Shown: in pieces, positions 27,503 through 36,275 of the stretch
Layout: every line of letters starts with the position of its first letter
How positions within the stretch are numbered: the first letter of the stretch is position 1
Assembly (NCBI GenBank): GCA_036498945.1
Contig: DASYEQ010000008.1
Span: forward strand, 61,204 to 125,203
DNA: 64,000 bases
Direction of reading: 5' to 3'
Source: JAQGMJ01 sp036498945
GTDB lineage: Bacteria > Pseudomonadota > Gammaproteobacteria > Burkholderiales > JAEUOS01
Notes under the pieces: generated by a model
Databases searched by the model: none
What the model was told of the DNA's origin: nothing
What the model saw: only the letters and a program-made list of their open reading frames with translations
Made by a program: the position numbers and the translations under genes

Positions 27503-27605
27503 GTGTGTGGGTGCCGCGATGCTCCGAGGCAGCGCCGGAATTGCGCCGCGTAACGCTACAATCGCGCATTCCAAGAAATCGCCCGGCTGACGCGGGCGCA
27601 ACCGC

Positions 27606-28646
27606 GTGGCGAGCAGGCGCAAGTTCGGCAACCTCCTATCGAGCAATCACCTCCGTGGCCTGATGTGGGCGGTGGTGGTCGTGCTCATGGTGCACGTGGT
27701 CGGCACCATCGGCTACAAGGTCATCGGCGGCGCGCAGGCCACCTGGCTCAACAGCTTCTACATGACCTTCGTCACCGTGGCCACCATCGGCTATGGCGAG
27801 ATCATCGACCTGTCGAACCACCCCTGGGGGCGCGTGTTCACCGTGCTGATCGCCTTCACCGGCATCGGCACCATGACCTACATGTTCTCCATGGTGACGG
27901 CGATGATCCTGGAGTCCGACCTGAATCAAACCCTGAAGAGAAACCGCATGGAAAAGTCGATTGCCAAGCTTTCCGGGCACTACATCATCTGCGGCATCGG
28001 GCGCGTCGGCACCAACGTCGCCCTCGAGCTGGCGAAGACCGGGCGCCGCTTCGTCGTCATCGAGGAGTCGGAAGCGGCGCTCGATGCCTTCGCCGACAGC
28101 CACGAGGAAGCGCTGCAACTGCACGGCGACGGCGCGGATGACGACATGCTGCTGCGCGCCGGCATCGCGCGCGCCGCCGGCGTGTTCGCCGTCACCGGCG
28201 ACGACAGCCGCAACATCGTGATCTCGCTGTCGGTGAAGCAGATCAATCCCGCGGTGCGCGTGGTGGCGCGGGTGCACGACATTCGCAACGGCGACAAGGC
28301 GCGCCGCGCCGGGGCCGATGAGATCGTCTCGCCCGACTTCACCGGCGGCATGCGCATCGCCTCCGCCATGATCCGCCCGCATGTGGTCACCTTCATGGAC
28401 CAGATGCTGCGCCGCGACGACGGCCTGCGGGTCGAAGAGGTGGAAGTGCCGCAGGACCTGGCCCCGCGCGCGCTCGGCAAACTGGCGGAGCGCTCGCGCG
28501 ATTTCATCCTGATGGCGACCCACAGGCGCGGCGAGTGGCAGTTCAATCCCGATCCGCAGCAGCGCATCGAGCCCGGCGATGCGCTGGTGATCATGACCAA
28601 CGCGCATGGGCGCGCGGCGCTGGAGGCGGCGCTCAAGGGCGCGTGA
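27606..28646 (+). CDS. Potassium channel with RCK (TrkA-N) domain
   Basis: A 346-residue two-membrane-segment channel. The pore loop has TFVTVATIGYGE, the potassium selectivity filter being TIGYG; the second membrane helix leads to an RCK/TrkA-N Rossmann domain beginning HYIICGIGRVGTNV with the GxGxxG nucleotide motif. A TrkA-C-like segment closes the protein. Ligand control of potassium flow is the expected role. Start is the GTG at 27606; a cleaner ATG would lie after the first membrane segment and would break the fold. Confidence 0.92.
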   Translation: MASRRKFGNLLSSNHLRGLMWAVVVVLMVHVVGTIGYKVIGGAQATWLNSFYMTFVTVATIGYGEIIDLSNHPWGRVFTVLIAFTGIGTMTYMFSMVTAMILESDLNQTLKRNRMEKSIAKLSGHYIICGIGRVGTNVALELAKTGRRFVVIEESEAALDAFADSHEEALQLHGDGADDDMLLRAGIARAAGVFAVTGDDSRNIVISLSVKQINPAVRVVARVHDIRNGDKARRAGADEIVSPDFTGGMRIASAMIRPHVVTFMDQMLRRDDGLRVEEVEVPQDLAPRALGKLAERSRDFILMATHRRGEWQFNPDPQQRIEPGDALVIMTNAHGRAALEAALKGA

Positions 28647-28775
28647 AGCTGCGCCAAAAACACCCCACGGCCGCGGGGATTGGGGTATCTTAGGAACACC
28701 TCCTCATCACGAGTTCGCCAGCCCATGCGCCAGCTTCGTTCGCCCTTGTCCAGGCGCGAGCGGCCGCGCAGGGGT

Positions 28776-28887
28776 ACCACGATTGTGGTCGCGGCGCCGC
28801 ACGACATCCGTGTTGGAGTCGTCTGCTTTTTTCGCCAAATCTACCGTGATTTACCGTGGTTATCGCGCGTAGCGCGGCGCTACCACG
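28776..28887. repeat. Palindromes upstream of surE
   Basis: ACCAC-GATT-GTGGT (28776-28789) and a longer stem CGTGGT (28855-28860) with ACCACG (28882-28887), enclosing a GCGC/GCGC inner pair, share the core ACCAC/GTGGT. They start a chain of hairpins that fills the 432-base gap between the potassium channel and surE, which holds no credible gene. Confidence 0.55.
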
Positions 28888-28904
28888 ACCGTGTAGCCGT
28901 TTTT

Positions 28905-29009
28905 ACGCAAAAAGCGGCCACGCTTTTGCGAAAAGCATGGCTGCTTTTGCGAAAAGCGCGACCGCTTTTGCGAAAAGCGCGACCGCTTTTGCAAAAAACC
29001 TCAGGTTTT
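28905..29009. repeat. Tandem array of five short hairpins
   Basis: Five consecutive units of the form GCGAAAAGCG-N4-CGCTTTT: about 28905-28927, 28928-28948, 28949-28969, 28970-28990 and 28991-29009. Units 2 to 4 are exactly 21 bases and units 3 and 4 are identical. Each folds to AAAAGC(N)/(N)GCTTTT; unit 2 swaps the inner pair to A-T and unit 5 uses AAAACC/GGTTTT, so pairing is kept where sequence changes. It ends 70 bases before the surE start. Confidence 0.75.
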
Positions 29010-29078
29010 CTCAGGGTGGCTGCCGGTCAGGCGGGCGCGGGCTGCTAAAATGCAGTGGAATCTCAGAAGGCTTGTTCA

Positions 29079-29819
29079 ATGAAAATCCTGGTCAGCAATG
29101 ACGACGGTTATTTCGCGCCCGGTCTTGCTGCCTTGGTCGAAGCCGTCCGCCCGCTAGGCGAAGTGACGGTGGTGGCGCCGGAGCAGAACCACAGCGGCGC
29201 GTCCAATTCCCTGACCCTCAATCGGCCCTTGTACGTACGCAAGGCGTCGAACGGCTTTTTCTACGTCAACGGTACGCCCTCGGACTGCGTGCACCTGGCG
29301 GTCACCGGCATCATCGGCTTCCTGCCCGACCTGGTGGTCTCCGGCATCAACGACGGCGCCAACATGGGCGAGGACACGCTGTATTCCGGCACCGTGGCGG
29401 CGGCCACCGAAGGCTACCTGCTGGGCATTCCGTCGATCGCCTTTTCGCTGGTGAAAAAAGGCTACGAGAATCTGGAAGAGGCCGGGCGGGTCGCGCGCGA
29501 GGTAGTGCAGCGCTATGTGAAGTCGCCGATGCACGAGCCGATGCTGCTCAACGTCAACATTCCCGGCGAGAAGGGCGCGGTCAAGGGCGTGCGCGCCACC
29601 CGCCTGGGCAAGCGCCACCAGGCGGAGCCGGCGGTCAAAGCCGCCGACCCGCACGGCGAGCCGGTGTACTGGGTGGGCAAGGTGGGGGCGGCGGCCGACG
29701 ACGGCGAAGGCACCGATTTCCACGCCACCGCCAATGGATTCGTCTCGGTCACCCCGTTGCAGATCGATCTCACGCGTTACGAGCAAATAGACCATGTCGG
29801 CGCCTGGCTTGAGAAGTAA
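29079..29819 (+). CDS. surE: 5'/3'-nucleotidase SurE
   Basis: A 246-residue protein starting KILVSNDDGYFAPG, with VAPEQNHSGASNSLT and VVSGINDGANMGEDTLYSGTV, the metal-binding and phosphate-binding motifs of SurE. It dephosphorylates nucleoside monophosphates and helps stationary-phase survival. AGAAGG lies about nine bases before the ATG at 29079. It overlaps pcm by 26 bases. Upstream lies a hairpin array. Confidence 0.97.
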   Translation: MKILVSNDDGYFAPGLAALVEAVRPLGEVTVVAPEQNHSGASNSLTLNRPLYVRKASNGFFYVNGTPSDCVHLAVTGIIGFLPDLVVSGINDGANMGEDTLYSGTVAAATEGYLLGIPSIAFSLVKKGYENLEEAGRVAREVVQRYVKSPMHEPMLLNVNIPGEKGAVKGVRATRLGKRHQAEPAVKAADPHGEPVYWVGKVGAAADDGEGTDFHATANGFVSVTPLQIDLTRYEQIDHVGAWLEK

Positions 29820-30555
29820 GCCGCCCGGCGGCACCCAGGCGGCCGTGGACAAGGAATCCAAAGGCGGCAGCAAGCCCCGCCCGGTCGGCGGCTCGCAGGT
29901 GCTGCACGAGGAAGACTGGTCCACGCCTTCAACCGCGCGCCTGGCCATGCTCAAGCGCCTGCGCGAGCAGGGCATCTCGTCGGCCCCGGTGCTGGAAGCG
30001 ATGGCGCGCATCCCGCGCGAGCGCTTCATCGACGAGGCGCTGTGGAGCCGGGCGTATGAAGACAACGCGCTGCCGATCGGCTTCGAGCAGACCATCTCGC
30101 AGCCCTACGTGGTGGCGAAAATGATTGCGTCAGTGCTGCCGGCCTCGGGCCGGCTGACCAAGGTGCTGGAGGTGGGCACCGGCTGCGGCTACCAGGCGGC
30201 GGTGCTGTCGCAGGTGGCCGACGAGGTGTATTCGATCGAGCGCATCCGCGGCCTGTACGACCGCGCGCGCGGCAACCTGCGTCAACTGCGCCTGCCCAAT
30301 GTGCGTTTGGCTTATGGCGATGGCTACCAGGGGCTGCCGGATGCGGCGCCTTTCGATGCGATTGTCGTGGCCGCCGCCGCGCCGGCCATGCCGCAGGCGC
30401 TGGTGCAGCAGCTCAAGCGGGGCGGTAAACTGATCATACCGGTGGGCACCACGGCGCAGCAATTGAAGCTGGTGGAGCGGCGGGTGGCAGGCGTGATCGA
30501 AAGCCAGTTGGATATGGTGCGTTTCGTGCCGATGTTGAACGGGATGGTGAAATAA
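29794..30555 (+). CDS. pcm: Protein-L-isoaspartate O-methyltransferase
   Basis: A 253-residue methyltransferase. After an unusual 45-residue low-complexity N-terminal region come IPRERFIDEALWSRAYEDNALPIGFEQTISQPYVVAKM and the SAM site VLEVGTGCGYQAAVLS. It methylates isoaspartyl residues to start repair of aged proteins. The order surE-pcm-nlpD is classical. The start at 29794 lies inside surE; a shorter form starting near the core cannot be excluded. Confidence 0.95.
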   Translation: MSAPGLRSKPPGGTQAAVDKESKGGSKPRPVGGSQVLHEEDWSTPSTARLAMLKRLREQGISSAPVLEAMARIPRERFIDEALWSRAYEDNALPIGFEQTISQPYVVAKMIASVLPASGRLTKVLEVGTGCGYQAAVLSQVADEVYSIERIRGLYDRARGNLRQLRLPNVRLAYGDGYQGLPDAAPFDAIVVAAAAPAMPQALVQQLKRGGKLIIPVGTTAQQLKLVERRVAGVIESQLDMVRFVPMLNGMVK

Positions 30556-30629
30556 CGCGCGGTACCGGCCCGGCCGGGAACCGGGAGGCACGCGGCGCTG
30601 TCTGCGGGGCAGGGTGAGGCATCCAGAGG

Positions 30630-31637
30630 ATGAAGGAAACAGTCGAGACAATGAACCTGAGAACAACAGTCGCATGCGTGATCGCCGCGGGCCTTCTGGC
30701 GGCCTGCGCTTCGGGCAGCCGGGCGCCCATCGTCGATCGCAATCCGGGCGCGCGCCCGCCCGCCACGGCAGCCGCCCCCGGAGCGCCGGCGGCCCCCTCC
30801 GGGCCGGAGTACTACACCGTCAAGCGCGGGGATACGCTCTATAGCATCGCGCTTGATCACGGCCAGGACTACAAGGAAGTCGCGGCCTGGAACAACCTCA
30901 CCAACGTCAACGTCATCAGCGTGGGCCAGGTGCTGCGCGTGGTGCCGCCGGGGCAGGCGGCCCCGGCACCGGTGCCGGGCACGCCCGATGCGAACGGGGT
31001 GATCGTGCGGCCGATCGTGCCTTCCGGCGGCGAGCCGGTGGCGGTGACGCCGGGAGTGGCCGGCCCCGCGGTAGGGGCGGTGAAGACCGAGCCCAACGGC
31101 GCCAAGCGGCCTTATTCGGAAGAGGCATTGGCGCAGGCGCAGCGTGAAGCCACGCGCACCGGCCCCAGCGCCGTGGCCCAGGCTTCGCCTTCGGCCACGG
31201 TGCCGCCACCCGCCGCCGGCACCCCGGTACCCGCCGTGGTGCCGCCGGCAAGGCCCGAGGGCGGGGAAGAGGTCGCCTGGGCGTGGCCCGCCAGCGGCAA
31301 GATCATCGGCCAGTTTTCGGACACCGGCACCAACAAGGGCGTGGACATTGCCGCCAAGGTGGGCGACCCGGTGTACGCCGCCGGCCCCGGCAAGGTGGTG
31401 TACGCGGGCCAGGGCCTGCGCGGCTACGGGCGCCTGATCATCATCAAGCACAACAACACCTACCTCTCCGCCTATGCCCACAACAGCGTGCTGCTGGTGA
31501 AGGAAGGGCAGGCCGTGACCAAGGGGCAGAAGATCGCCGAGGCGGGCAATACCGACAGCGATACGCCGAAGCTGCATTTCGAAATCCGCCGCCAGGGCAA
31601 GCCGGTCGATCCGACCAAGTACCTGCCCGAGCGTTAG
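30630..31637 (+). CDS. nlpD: NlpD-type LysM/LytM lipoprotein
   Basis: A 335-residue lipoprotein with lipobox LLAAC, a LysM domain (YYTVKRGDTLYSIAL to VGQVLRVV, about 52-97), a long Pro/Ala linker and a C-terminal LytM domain. The LytM site is degenerate: the first metal histidine is replaced (GTNKGVDI) and the HxH motif reads KLHFEI, so it should activate amidases rather than cut peptidoglycan, as NlpD does for AmiC. The rpoS gene, normally next, is missing here. Confidence 0.93.
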   Translation: MKETVETMNLRTTVACVIAAGLLAACASGSRAPIVDRNPGARPPATAAAPGAPAAPSGPEYYTVKRGDTLYSIALDHGQDYKEVAAWNNLTNVNVISVGQVLRVVPPGQAAPAPVPGTPDANGVIVRPIVPSGGEPVAVTPGVAGPAVGAVKTEPNGAKRPYSEEALAQAQREATRTGPSAVAQASPSATVPPPAAGTPVPAVVPPARPEGGEEVAWAWPASGKIIGQFSDTGTNKGVDIAAKVGDPVYAAGPGKVVYAGQGLRGYGRLIIIKHNNTYLSAYAHNSVLLVKEGQAVTKGQKIAEAGNTDSDTPKLHFEIRRQGKPVDPTKYLPER

Positions 31638-31659
31638 GCGCGGCACGTTTCACCCAAGA

Positions 31660-31686
31660 GGCGCGGCGGGACCGGACCGCCGCGCC
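31660..31686 (+). terminator. Hairpin after nlpD
   Basis: GGCGCGGCGG (31660-31669) pairs with CCGCCGCGCC (31677-31686), a 10-bp stem with a 7-base loop, between nlpD and the hydrolase gene. No T-run follows, so termination strength is uncertain. Confidence 0.4.
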
Positions 31687-31716
31687 GCCGTTCGTCCATC
31701 ATGCAGTTCATCGTCC

Positions 31717-32634
31717 ATGCCCCTCGATACACAGATCGTCGCCTGGTTTGAGCGCCTGGGCCGCGAGTTCGGCCCCGCACCGACAGCGCCTGCCGGGCGG
31801 CGCGAGCGCTACGTCGACATCACGCGCCTGCTGGAGGTGCCGGCGCCCGCGGGCCTGACGCTGCGCGACCTCGACGTGCCGCTTTCGGGGCGCCTGCTCA
31901 AGGCCCGCCTCTACCATCCCGGCGGCAAGCCTGGCCTCGTGGTGTTTTTCCACGGCGGCGGCTGGGTCACCGGTTCGCTCTATACCCACGACGGCTTGTG
32001 CCAGCGCATCGCCGCGCAAAGCGGGTTGGCGGTGGCAAGTGTCGAATATCGCCTGGCGCCGGAGTTTGCGTTTCCCGCGCCTTGCGAGGATGCGCATGAG
32101 GCGCTGGAATGGCTGGCCGCGCATGCGCAGGCGCTGGGCTGCGATGCCGGGCGCATCGGCGTCGGCGGCGACAGCGCCGGCGGCCACCTGGCGGCGGTAA
32201 GCGCCTTGACGGCGCGCGAGCGCGGGCCGAAGCTGGCGTTCCAGTGGCTGATCTACCCGACCATCGTGCCGGACTTTTCGCTCGCCTCCTATGTCGAGCA
32301 CGGCATGGGGCCGGGGCTCACGCAGGCTGACATGGAGTGGTACTGGCGCCAGTTCCTGAACAGCGGCCTGGAGTGCCCGGAATACCGCGCCAGCCCGATG
32401 CGCGCCGCCACCCTCGAAGGCCTGCCGCCGGCGTATGTGCTGGTGGCCGGGCGCGACCCGCTGCGCGATGAGGGCTTGCGCTACGCCGAACTGCTGAAGG
32501 AGAAAAAGGTGCCGGTAACGGTGGTGCGCGCCGAGAACATGCCGCACGGCTTCGCGCGCCTGTTCCCGGTATCGGAAGCCGCGGCGCGCGAGATCGACGC
32601 CGCGATTGCCGCCTTGAAGGAGGGCATGGCATGA
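31717..32634 (+). CDS. Alpha/beta hydrolase, HSL/acetylesterase type
   Basis: A 305-residue hydrolase of the hormone-sensitive-lipase family: oxyanion motif FFHGGGWVTGS, nucleophile elbow GVGGDSAGGH, and acid and histidine in GRDPLRDEG and MPHGFARLF. It probably cleaves short acyl esters; the natural substrate is unknown. It occupies the position where rpoS usually follows nlpD. The stop overlaps the ATG of the exonuclease gene (ATGA). Confidence 0.9.
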   Translation: MPLDTQIVAWFERLGREFGPAPTAPAGRRERYVDITRLLEVPAPAGLTLRDLDVPLSGRLLKARLYHPGGKPGLVVFFHGGGWVTGSLYTHDGLCQRIAAQSGLAVASVEYRLAPEFAFPAPCEDAHEALEWLAAHAQALGCDAGRIGVGGDSAGGHLAAVSALTARERGPKLAFQWLIYPTIVPDFSLASYVEHGMGPGLTQADMEWYWRQFLNSGLECPEYRASPMRAATLEGLPPAYVLVAGRDPLRDEGLRYAELLKEKKVPVTVVRAENMPHGFARLFPVSEAAAREIDAAIAALKEGMA

Positions 32635-33419
32635 CACCCATACTCGTATTCGATATCGAGACCGTGCCGGACGTGGCGGGTTACCGCGTGCTCGAAAACC
32701 TGCCGGCCGAACTGGCGGATGCCGACGTCGCCGAGATGGCGTTTCATCACCGCCGCGCGCAGACCGGTTCCGACTTCATGCCGCTGCACCTGCAGAAGGT
32801 GGTGGCGATCTCCTGCGTGCTGCGCGCGGGCGAAAGCTGGAAGGTGTGGTCGGTGGGCACGCTGGAAGACGACGAGGCGACCCTGATCCAGCGCTTTTAC
32901 GACGGCATCGAGAAGTTCACCCCGACGATCGTCTCGTGGAACGGCGGCGGCTTCGACCTGCCGGTGCTGCATTACCGCGGGCTGATCCACGGGGTGACCG
33001 CCGAGCGCTACTGGGACCTGGGCGACGGCGACTACAACGACAGCCGCGACTTCAAGTGGAACAACTACATCAGCCGTTACCACACGCGGCACACCGACCT
33101 GATGGACCTGCTGGCGATGTACCAGCCGCGCGCCAGCGCGCCGCTGGACGCGCTGGCCAAGCTCTCCGGCTTTCCCGGCAAGCTGGGCATGGACGGCAGC
33201 GCGGTGTGGGGCGCGTACAGCGCCGGCAAGCTGGAAGAGATCCGCAATTATTGCGAGACCGACGTGGTGAACACGTATCTGGTCTACCTGCGCTTCCAGA
33301 GGATGCGCGGCCACATGGATGCCGCCGCCTATGAGCGCGAAGTGGCGCTGGTGCGCGAGACGCTGGAAGGCATGGGTGAATCGCACTGGCGCGAATACCT
33401 GGAGGCATGGAAGACTTGA
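32631..33419 (+). CDS. Predicted 3'-5' exonuclease (PolB-exonuclease-like)
   Basis: A 262-residue DEDD-type nuclease: FDIETVPD gives the first two metal residues, VSWNGGGFDLPVL the third, and YCETDVVNTYLVYLR the last. This matches the stand-alone family related to the proofreading domain of DNA polymerase II. Target nucleic acid is unknown. Its start overlaps the hydrolase stop and its end overlaps the rlmD reading frame, so the three genes form one operon. Confidence 0.9.
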   Translation: MTPILVFDIETVPDVAGYRVLENLPAELADADVAEMAFHHRRAQTGSDFMPLHLQKVVAISCVLRAGESWKVWSVGTLEDDEATLIQRFYDGIEKFTPTIVSWNGGGFDLPVLHYRGLIHGVTAERYWDLGDGDYNDSRDFKWNNYISRYHTRHTDLMDLLAMYQPRASAPLDALAKLSGFPGKLGMDGSAVWGAYSAGKLEEIRNYCETDVVNTYLVYLRFQRMRGHMDAAAYEREVALVRETLEGMGESHWREYLEAWKT

Positions 33420-34837
33420 GACACGGCGCGCCAAAAGAACGCAGGGGGATGGTCGAAGGCGAAAGCATGGGCGCAGCGATGGAACTGCTGGTCGAATCGG
33501 TCGATCACGAGGCGCGCGGGGTGGCGCACCACGAAGGCAAGGCAATTTTTGTCGACGGCGCCCTGCCGGGCGAGCGGGTGCAGGCGGCCTCCTATCGCAA
33601 GAAGGCGCGCTTCGAGAACGCGCAGATCATTGCCGTTCTGAAGGCCTCGTCCTCGCGCGTGACGCCGCGCTGCCCGCATTTCGGCGTCTGCGGGGGCTGC
33701 TCGATGCAGCATGCGGACGTGCACGCCCAGGTGGCGATCAAGCAGCGCGTGCTGGAAGACAATCTGCGCCACATCGGCCGGGTGAGCCCCGAGGTGATGC
33801 TGCGGCCGATCCACGGGCCGGGCTGGGAATACCGCTACCGCGCCCGCTTTTCGGTGCGCGACGTGCCGAAAAAGGGCGGCGTGCTGGTCGGCTTTCGCGA
33901 GCGCAGCAGCAGCTACGTGGCGGACATGCGCGAATGCCACGTGGTACCGAAACGCATTTCCGACCTGCTGGTGCCGCTGCGCGAACTGGTGGCCGGGCTG
34001 TCGGTGCACGACCAGTTGCCACAGATCGAATTGGCCATCGGGACAAAAGTGGTCGTACTGGTGCTGCGCCATCTCGCTCCATTGACCGCGGGGGACGAGG
34101 CGCAGGTGAAGGCCTTCGCCGAGCGCCACCAGGTGCAGATGTGGCTGCAAAGCAAGGGGCCGGAAACGGTGGTGCCGTTCTGGCCGCTGGAGGCGCCGGG
34201 CTTGAGCTACGAGTTGGAAGAATTCGGCATCTCGATGCCATTCACGCCGACCGACTTCACCCAGGTGAACCACCAGATCAACGCCGCCCTGGTCGGCCGC
34301 GCGGTGCGCCTGCTTGATCCGCAACCTGATGAACGCATCGGCGATTTCTTTTGCGGCCTGGGCAATTTCACCCTGCCGATCGCGCGCAAAGCACGTGAGG
34401 TAGTCGGGGTCGAAGGCAGCGCCTCGCTGGTCAAGCGCGCGGGCGAGAACGCGGCGCACAATGGCCTGTCGACCAGGACGGGTTTCCAGGTGGCGAATTT
34501 GTTCGAGGCGACGCCGGAGAGCATCGCCGCGCTGGGGCGCTTCGACAAGGTGCTGGTCGACCCGCCGCGCGACGGCGCGATGGAGCTGGTCAAGGCACTC
34601 GGCGCCCAGGGCGAGGCGGCGCCGCGGCGCATCGTCTACGTTTCCTGCAACCCCTCGACCCTGGCGCGCGACGCGGAGGCGCTGGTGAACCTGTACGGCT
34701 ATGCACTGAAGGTCGCCGGAGTGGTGAACATGTTCCCGCATACCTCGCACGTCGAGTCCATCGCCGTGTTCGAGCGCCAGCCGGGCTGGGTGCCGCCGCA
34801 GGCGGCCACGCCTGACATCGCAGAGACACTCGGATAA
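33407..34837 (+). CDS. rlmD: 23S rRNA (uracil-5-)-methyltransferase RlmD
   Basis: A 476-residue RNA methyltransferase. A TRAM-like N-terminal domain (ARGVAHHEGKAIFVDGALPGE) is followed by the 4Fe-4S cysteines CPHFGVCGGC, the SAM site FFCGLGNFTLP, VDPPRDG and the catalytic VSCNPSTLARD. It makes m5U1939 in 23S rRNA. The start at 33407 overlaps the exonuclease by 13 bases with GGAGG close by; an ATG at 33449 is an alternative, since the first residues are not conserved. Confidence 0.95.
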   Translation: MEDLRHGAPKERRGMVEGESMGAAMELLVESVDHEARGVAHHEGKAIFVDGALPGERVQAASYRKKARFENAQIIAVLKASSSRVTPRCPHFGVCGGCSMQHADVHAQVAIKQRVLEDNLRHIGRVSPEVMLRPIHGPGWEYRYRARFSVRDVPKKGGVLVGFRERSSSYVADMRECHVVPKRISDLLVPLRELVAGLSVHDQLPQIELAIGTKVVVLVLRHLAPLTAGDEAQVKAFAERHQVQMWLQSKGPETVVPFWPLEAPGLSYELEEFGISMPFTPTDFTQVNHQINAALVGRAVRLLDPQPDERIGDFFCGLGNFTLPIARKAREVVGVEGSASLVKRAGENAAHNGLSTRTGFQVANLFEATPESIAALGRFDKVLVDPPRDGAMELVKALGAQGEAAPRRIVYVSCNPSTLARDAEALVNLYGYALKVAGVVNMFPHTSHVESIAVFERQPGWVPPQAATPDIAETLG

Positions 34838-34852
34838 CAAGTAGCGCAATAA

Positions 34853-34878
34853 AAAAGGCGGCCCGCAGGCCGCCTTTT
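34853..34878. terminator. Bidirectional terminator between rlmD and BI-1 gene
   Basis: AAAAGGCGGCC-CGCA-GGCCGCCTTTT is an 11-bp perfect stem with an A-run and a T-run on its two sides. It serves rlmD on plus and the membrane-protein gene on minus. Confidence 0.9.
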
Positions 34879-34895
34879 CAAATGCCGAGCCGCGA

Positions 34896-35585
34896 TCAGT
34901 TGCGGTTGCTGCCGCCGAAGATCGAAAGCAGCGAGACGAAGATGTTGTAGATGCTGATCACCAGGGTCAGGGTGGCGGAGATGTAGTTGGTCTCGCCATT
35001 GGTGACGATCTGGTTCAGCTGATACAGGATCATCAGCGACGAGAACATGATGAACATCGCCGAGATCATCAGCGAGAACGCCGGGATCGCCAGGAACACG
35101 TTGGCAACCATGGCGATCAGCAGCACGATGGCGCCGATGGTGAGGAACTTCGCCATGCCGTTGAGCGGGCGCTTGATCGCGGTGCCGATGGCCGCCATGC
35201 CGCCGAACACGCCGGCGGTGCCGAGCGCGCAGAAGGCGACGATCATGCCGCCGCCGGCCTTGTGCAGCACCATTTGCAGCAGCGGGCCCATCATCAGGCC
35301 GAGCACGGCGGTGAAGACGAACATCAGGACGACGCCGAGGCCGCTGTTGCGATTGGCCTGGATGGCGAACATCAGGCCGTAGGTGACGATCATGAAGCCG
35401 AAGAACGCCACCATGGGGCTGGTGGCCATGAAGGCGAACGACATGTTCGAGCCGATCACGGCGCCGATCGCCATGGGGATCAGCGCGAGCGCGGTCAGCA
35501 TGTAGGTGTTGCGCAATACTTTGTTGCGCTCGACTGCACCCGCCTGGCCGTAGCCCAGGGAAGTGACATTGTTATCGTAGTCCAT
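34896..35585 (-). CDS. Bax inhibitor-1/YccA family membrane protein
   Basis: A 229-residue protein with seven hydrophobic segments and the BI-1 motifs NTYMLTALALIPMAIGAVIG near the start and FGGMAAIGTAIKRPLNGMAKFL. Bacterial members include YccA, which modulates the FtsH protease, and pH-gated calcium leak channels. Role here is inferred only from family. AAGGAGG stands just before the ATG. Transcribed alone, between the shared terminator and a 198-base gap upstream. Confidence 0.92.
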   Translation of the reverse strand: MDYDNNVTSLGYGQAGAVERNKVLRNTYMLTALALIPMAIGAVIGSNMSFAFMATSPMVAFFGFMIVTYGLMFAIQANRNSGLGVVLMFVFTAVLGLMMGPLLQMVLHKAGGGMIVAFCALGTAGVFGGMAAIGTAIKRPLNGMAKFLTIGAIVLLIAMVANVFLAIPAFSLMISAMFIMFSSLMILYQLNQIVTNGETNYISATLTLVISIYNIFVSLLSIFGGSNRN

Positions 35586-35783
35586 ACCGACCTCCTTAAA
35601 ATGCCGGGAACCCGGCTTGCAACCATAAGACTACCACTGCCGGCAAAAGTTGCAAGAAGATCATGCCGGACGGGCCAGGTAAAGCGATGGAATTGTCATA
35701 TTTCGGGGCGTTTCCGGAAATTTCAAGGAACCCCTACGGAAAAGGTCCGGTTTATTGTCCGGACAGTGACTGGAAAGCCGGCG

Positions 35784-36149
35784 CTATTTCAGCATCCCGG
35801 CCAGTTCACCCGAGTCGATCAGCGCCTTCAGGTTGTCGGCGCCGCCGATCAGCGTGCCCTTGACGAATACCAGCGGCAGGGTGGGCCAGCCGGTCCACAT
35901 TTTCAGCGCCAGGCGGCGCCGCCAGCCGTTCAAGTAGCTGCCGTATTCGAGATATTTATACGCGATTTTTTGCGTATCCAGCAGGCGACGTGCCTTTTTG
36001 GGATACGGGTTCTGCGCCATGCCGATCACGACGACCGCATTGGCGGCGACCGCGGCCTGCACCTCGGCGAGGATATCGGCGTCGTAGCTGGCGACGCGCT
36101 CGCGGATGGCGGGGTGCAGGTGGCTTTGGTCGAGAATCGGGCGCGGCAT
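35784..36149 (-). CDS. Glutaredoxin-like protein lacking active-site cysteines
   Basis: A 121-residue protein with the glutaredoxin C-terminal pattern WPTLPLVFVKGTLIGGADNLKALIDSGEL. The place of the CPYC site reads GMAQNPYPKKAR: both cysteines are gone, and none occurs elsewhere in the protein. It therefore cannot act as a dithiol or monothiol oxidoreductase; a binding or regulatory role is possible. AGGAG lies six bases before the ATG, and the reading frame is intact, so it is not a pseudogene by any visible lesion. Confidence 0.85.
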   Translation of the reverse strand: MPRPILDQSHLHPAIRERVASYDADILAEVQAAVAANAVVVIGMAQNPYPKKARRLLDTQKIAYKYLEYGSYLNGWRRRLALKMWTGWPTLPLVFVKGTLIGGADNLKALIDSGELAGMLK

Positions 36150-36275
36150 CGCAGGCTCCTGAAGGCAATGGCGCCAGTGTGTCGCCGTTTCGTTGCTGAT
36201 TTGTTGCTGGCGCGTCGCGGTTCGTGTTTCAAGCTCTGCTGGTTGCCGCTGCCGCGCCGGCGCGGCAGCGTGCAG

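Noticed and set aside
28680..29048. Small open frames in the spacer before surE
   Set aside because: They are made of the repeated hairpin units (repeated AFAKSA-like translation) and have no start signals.
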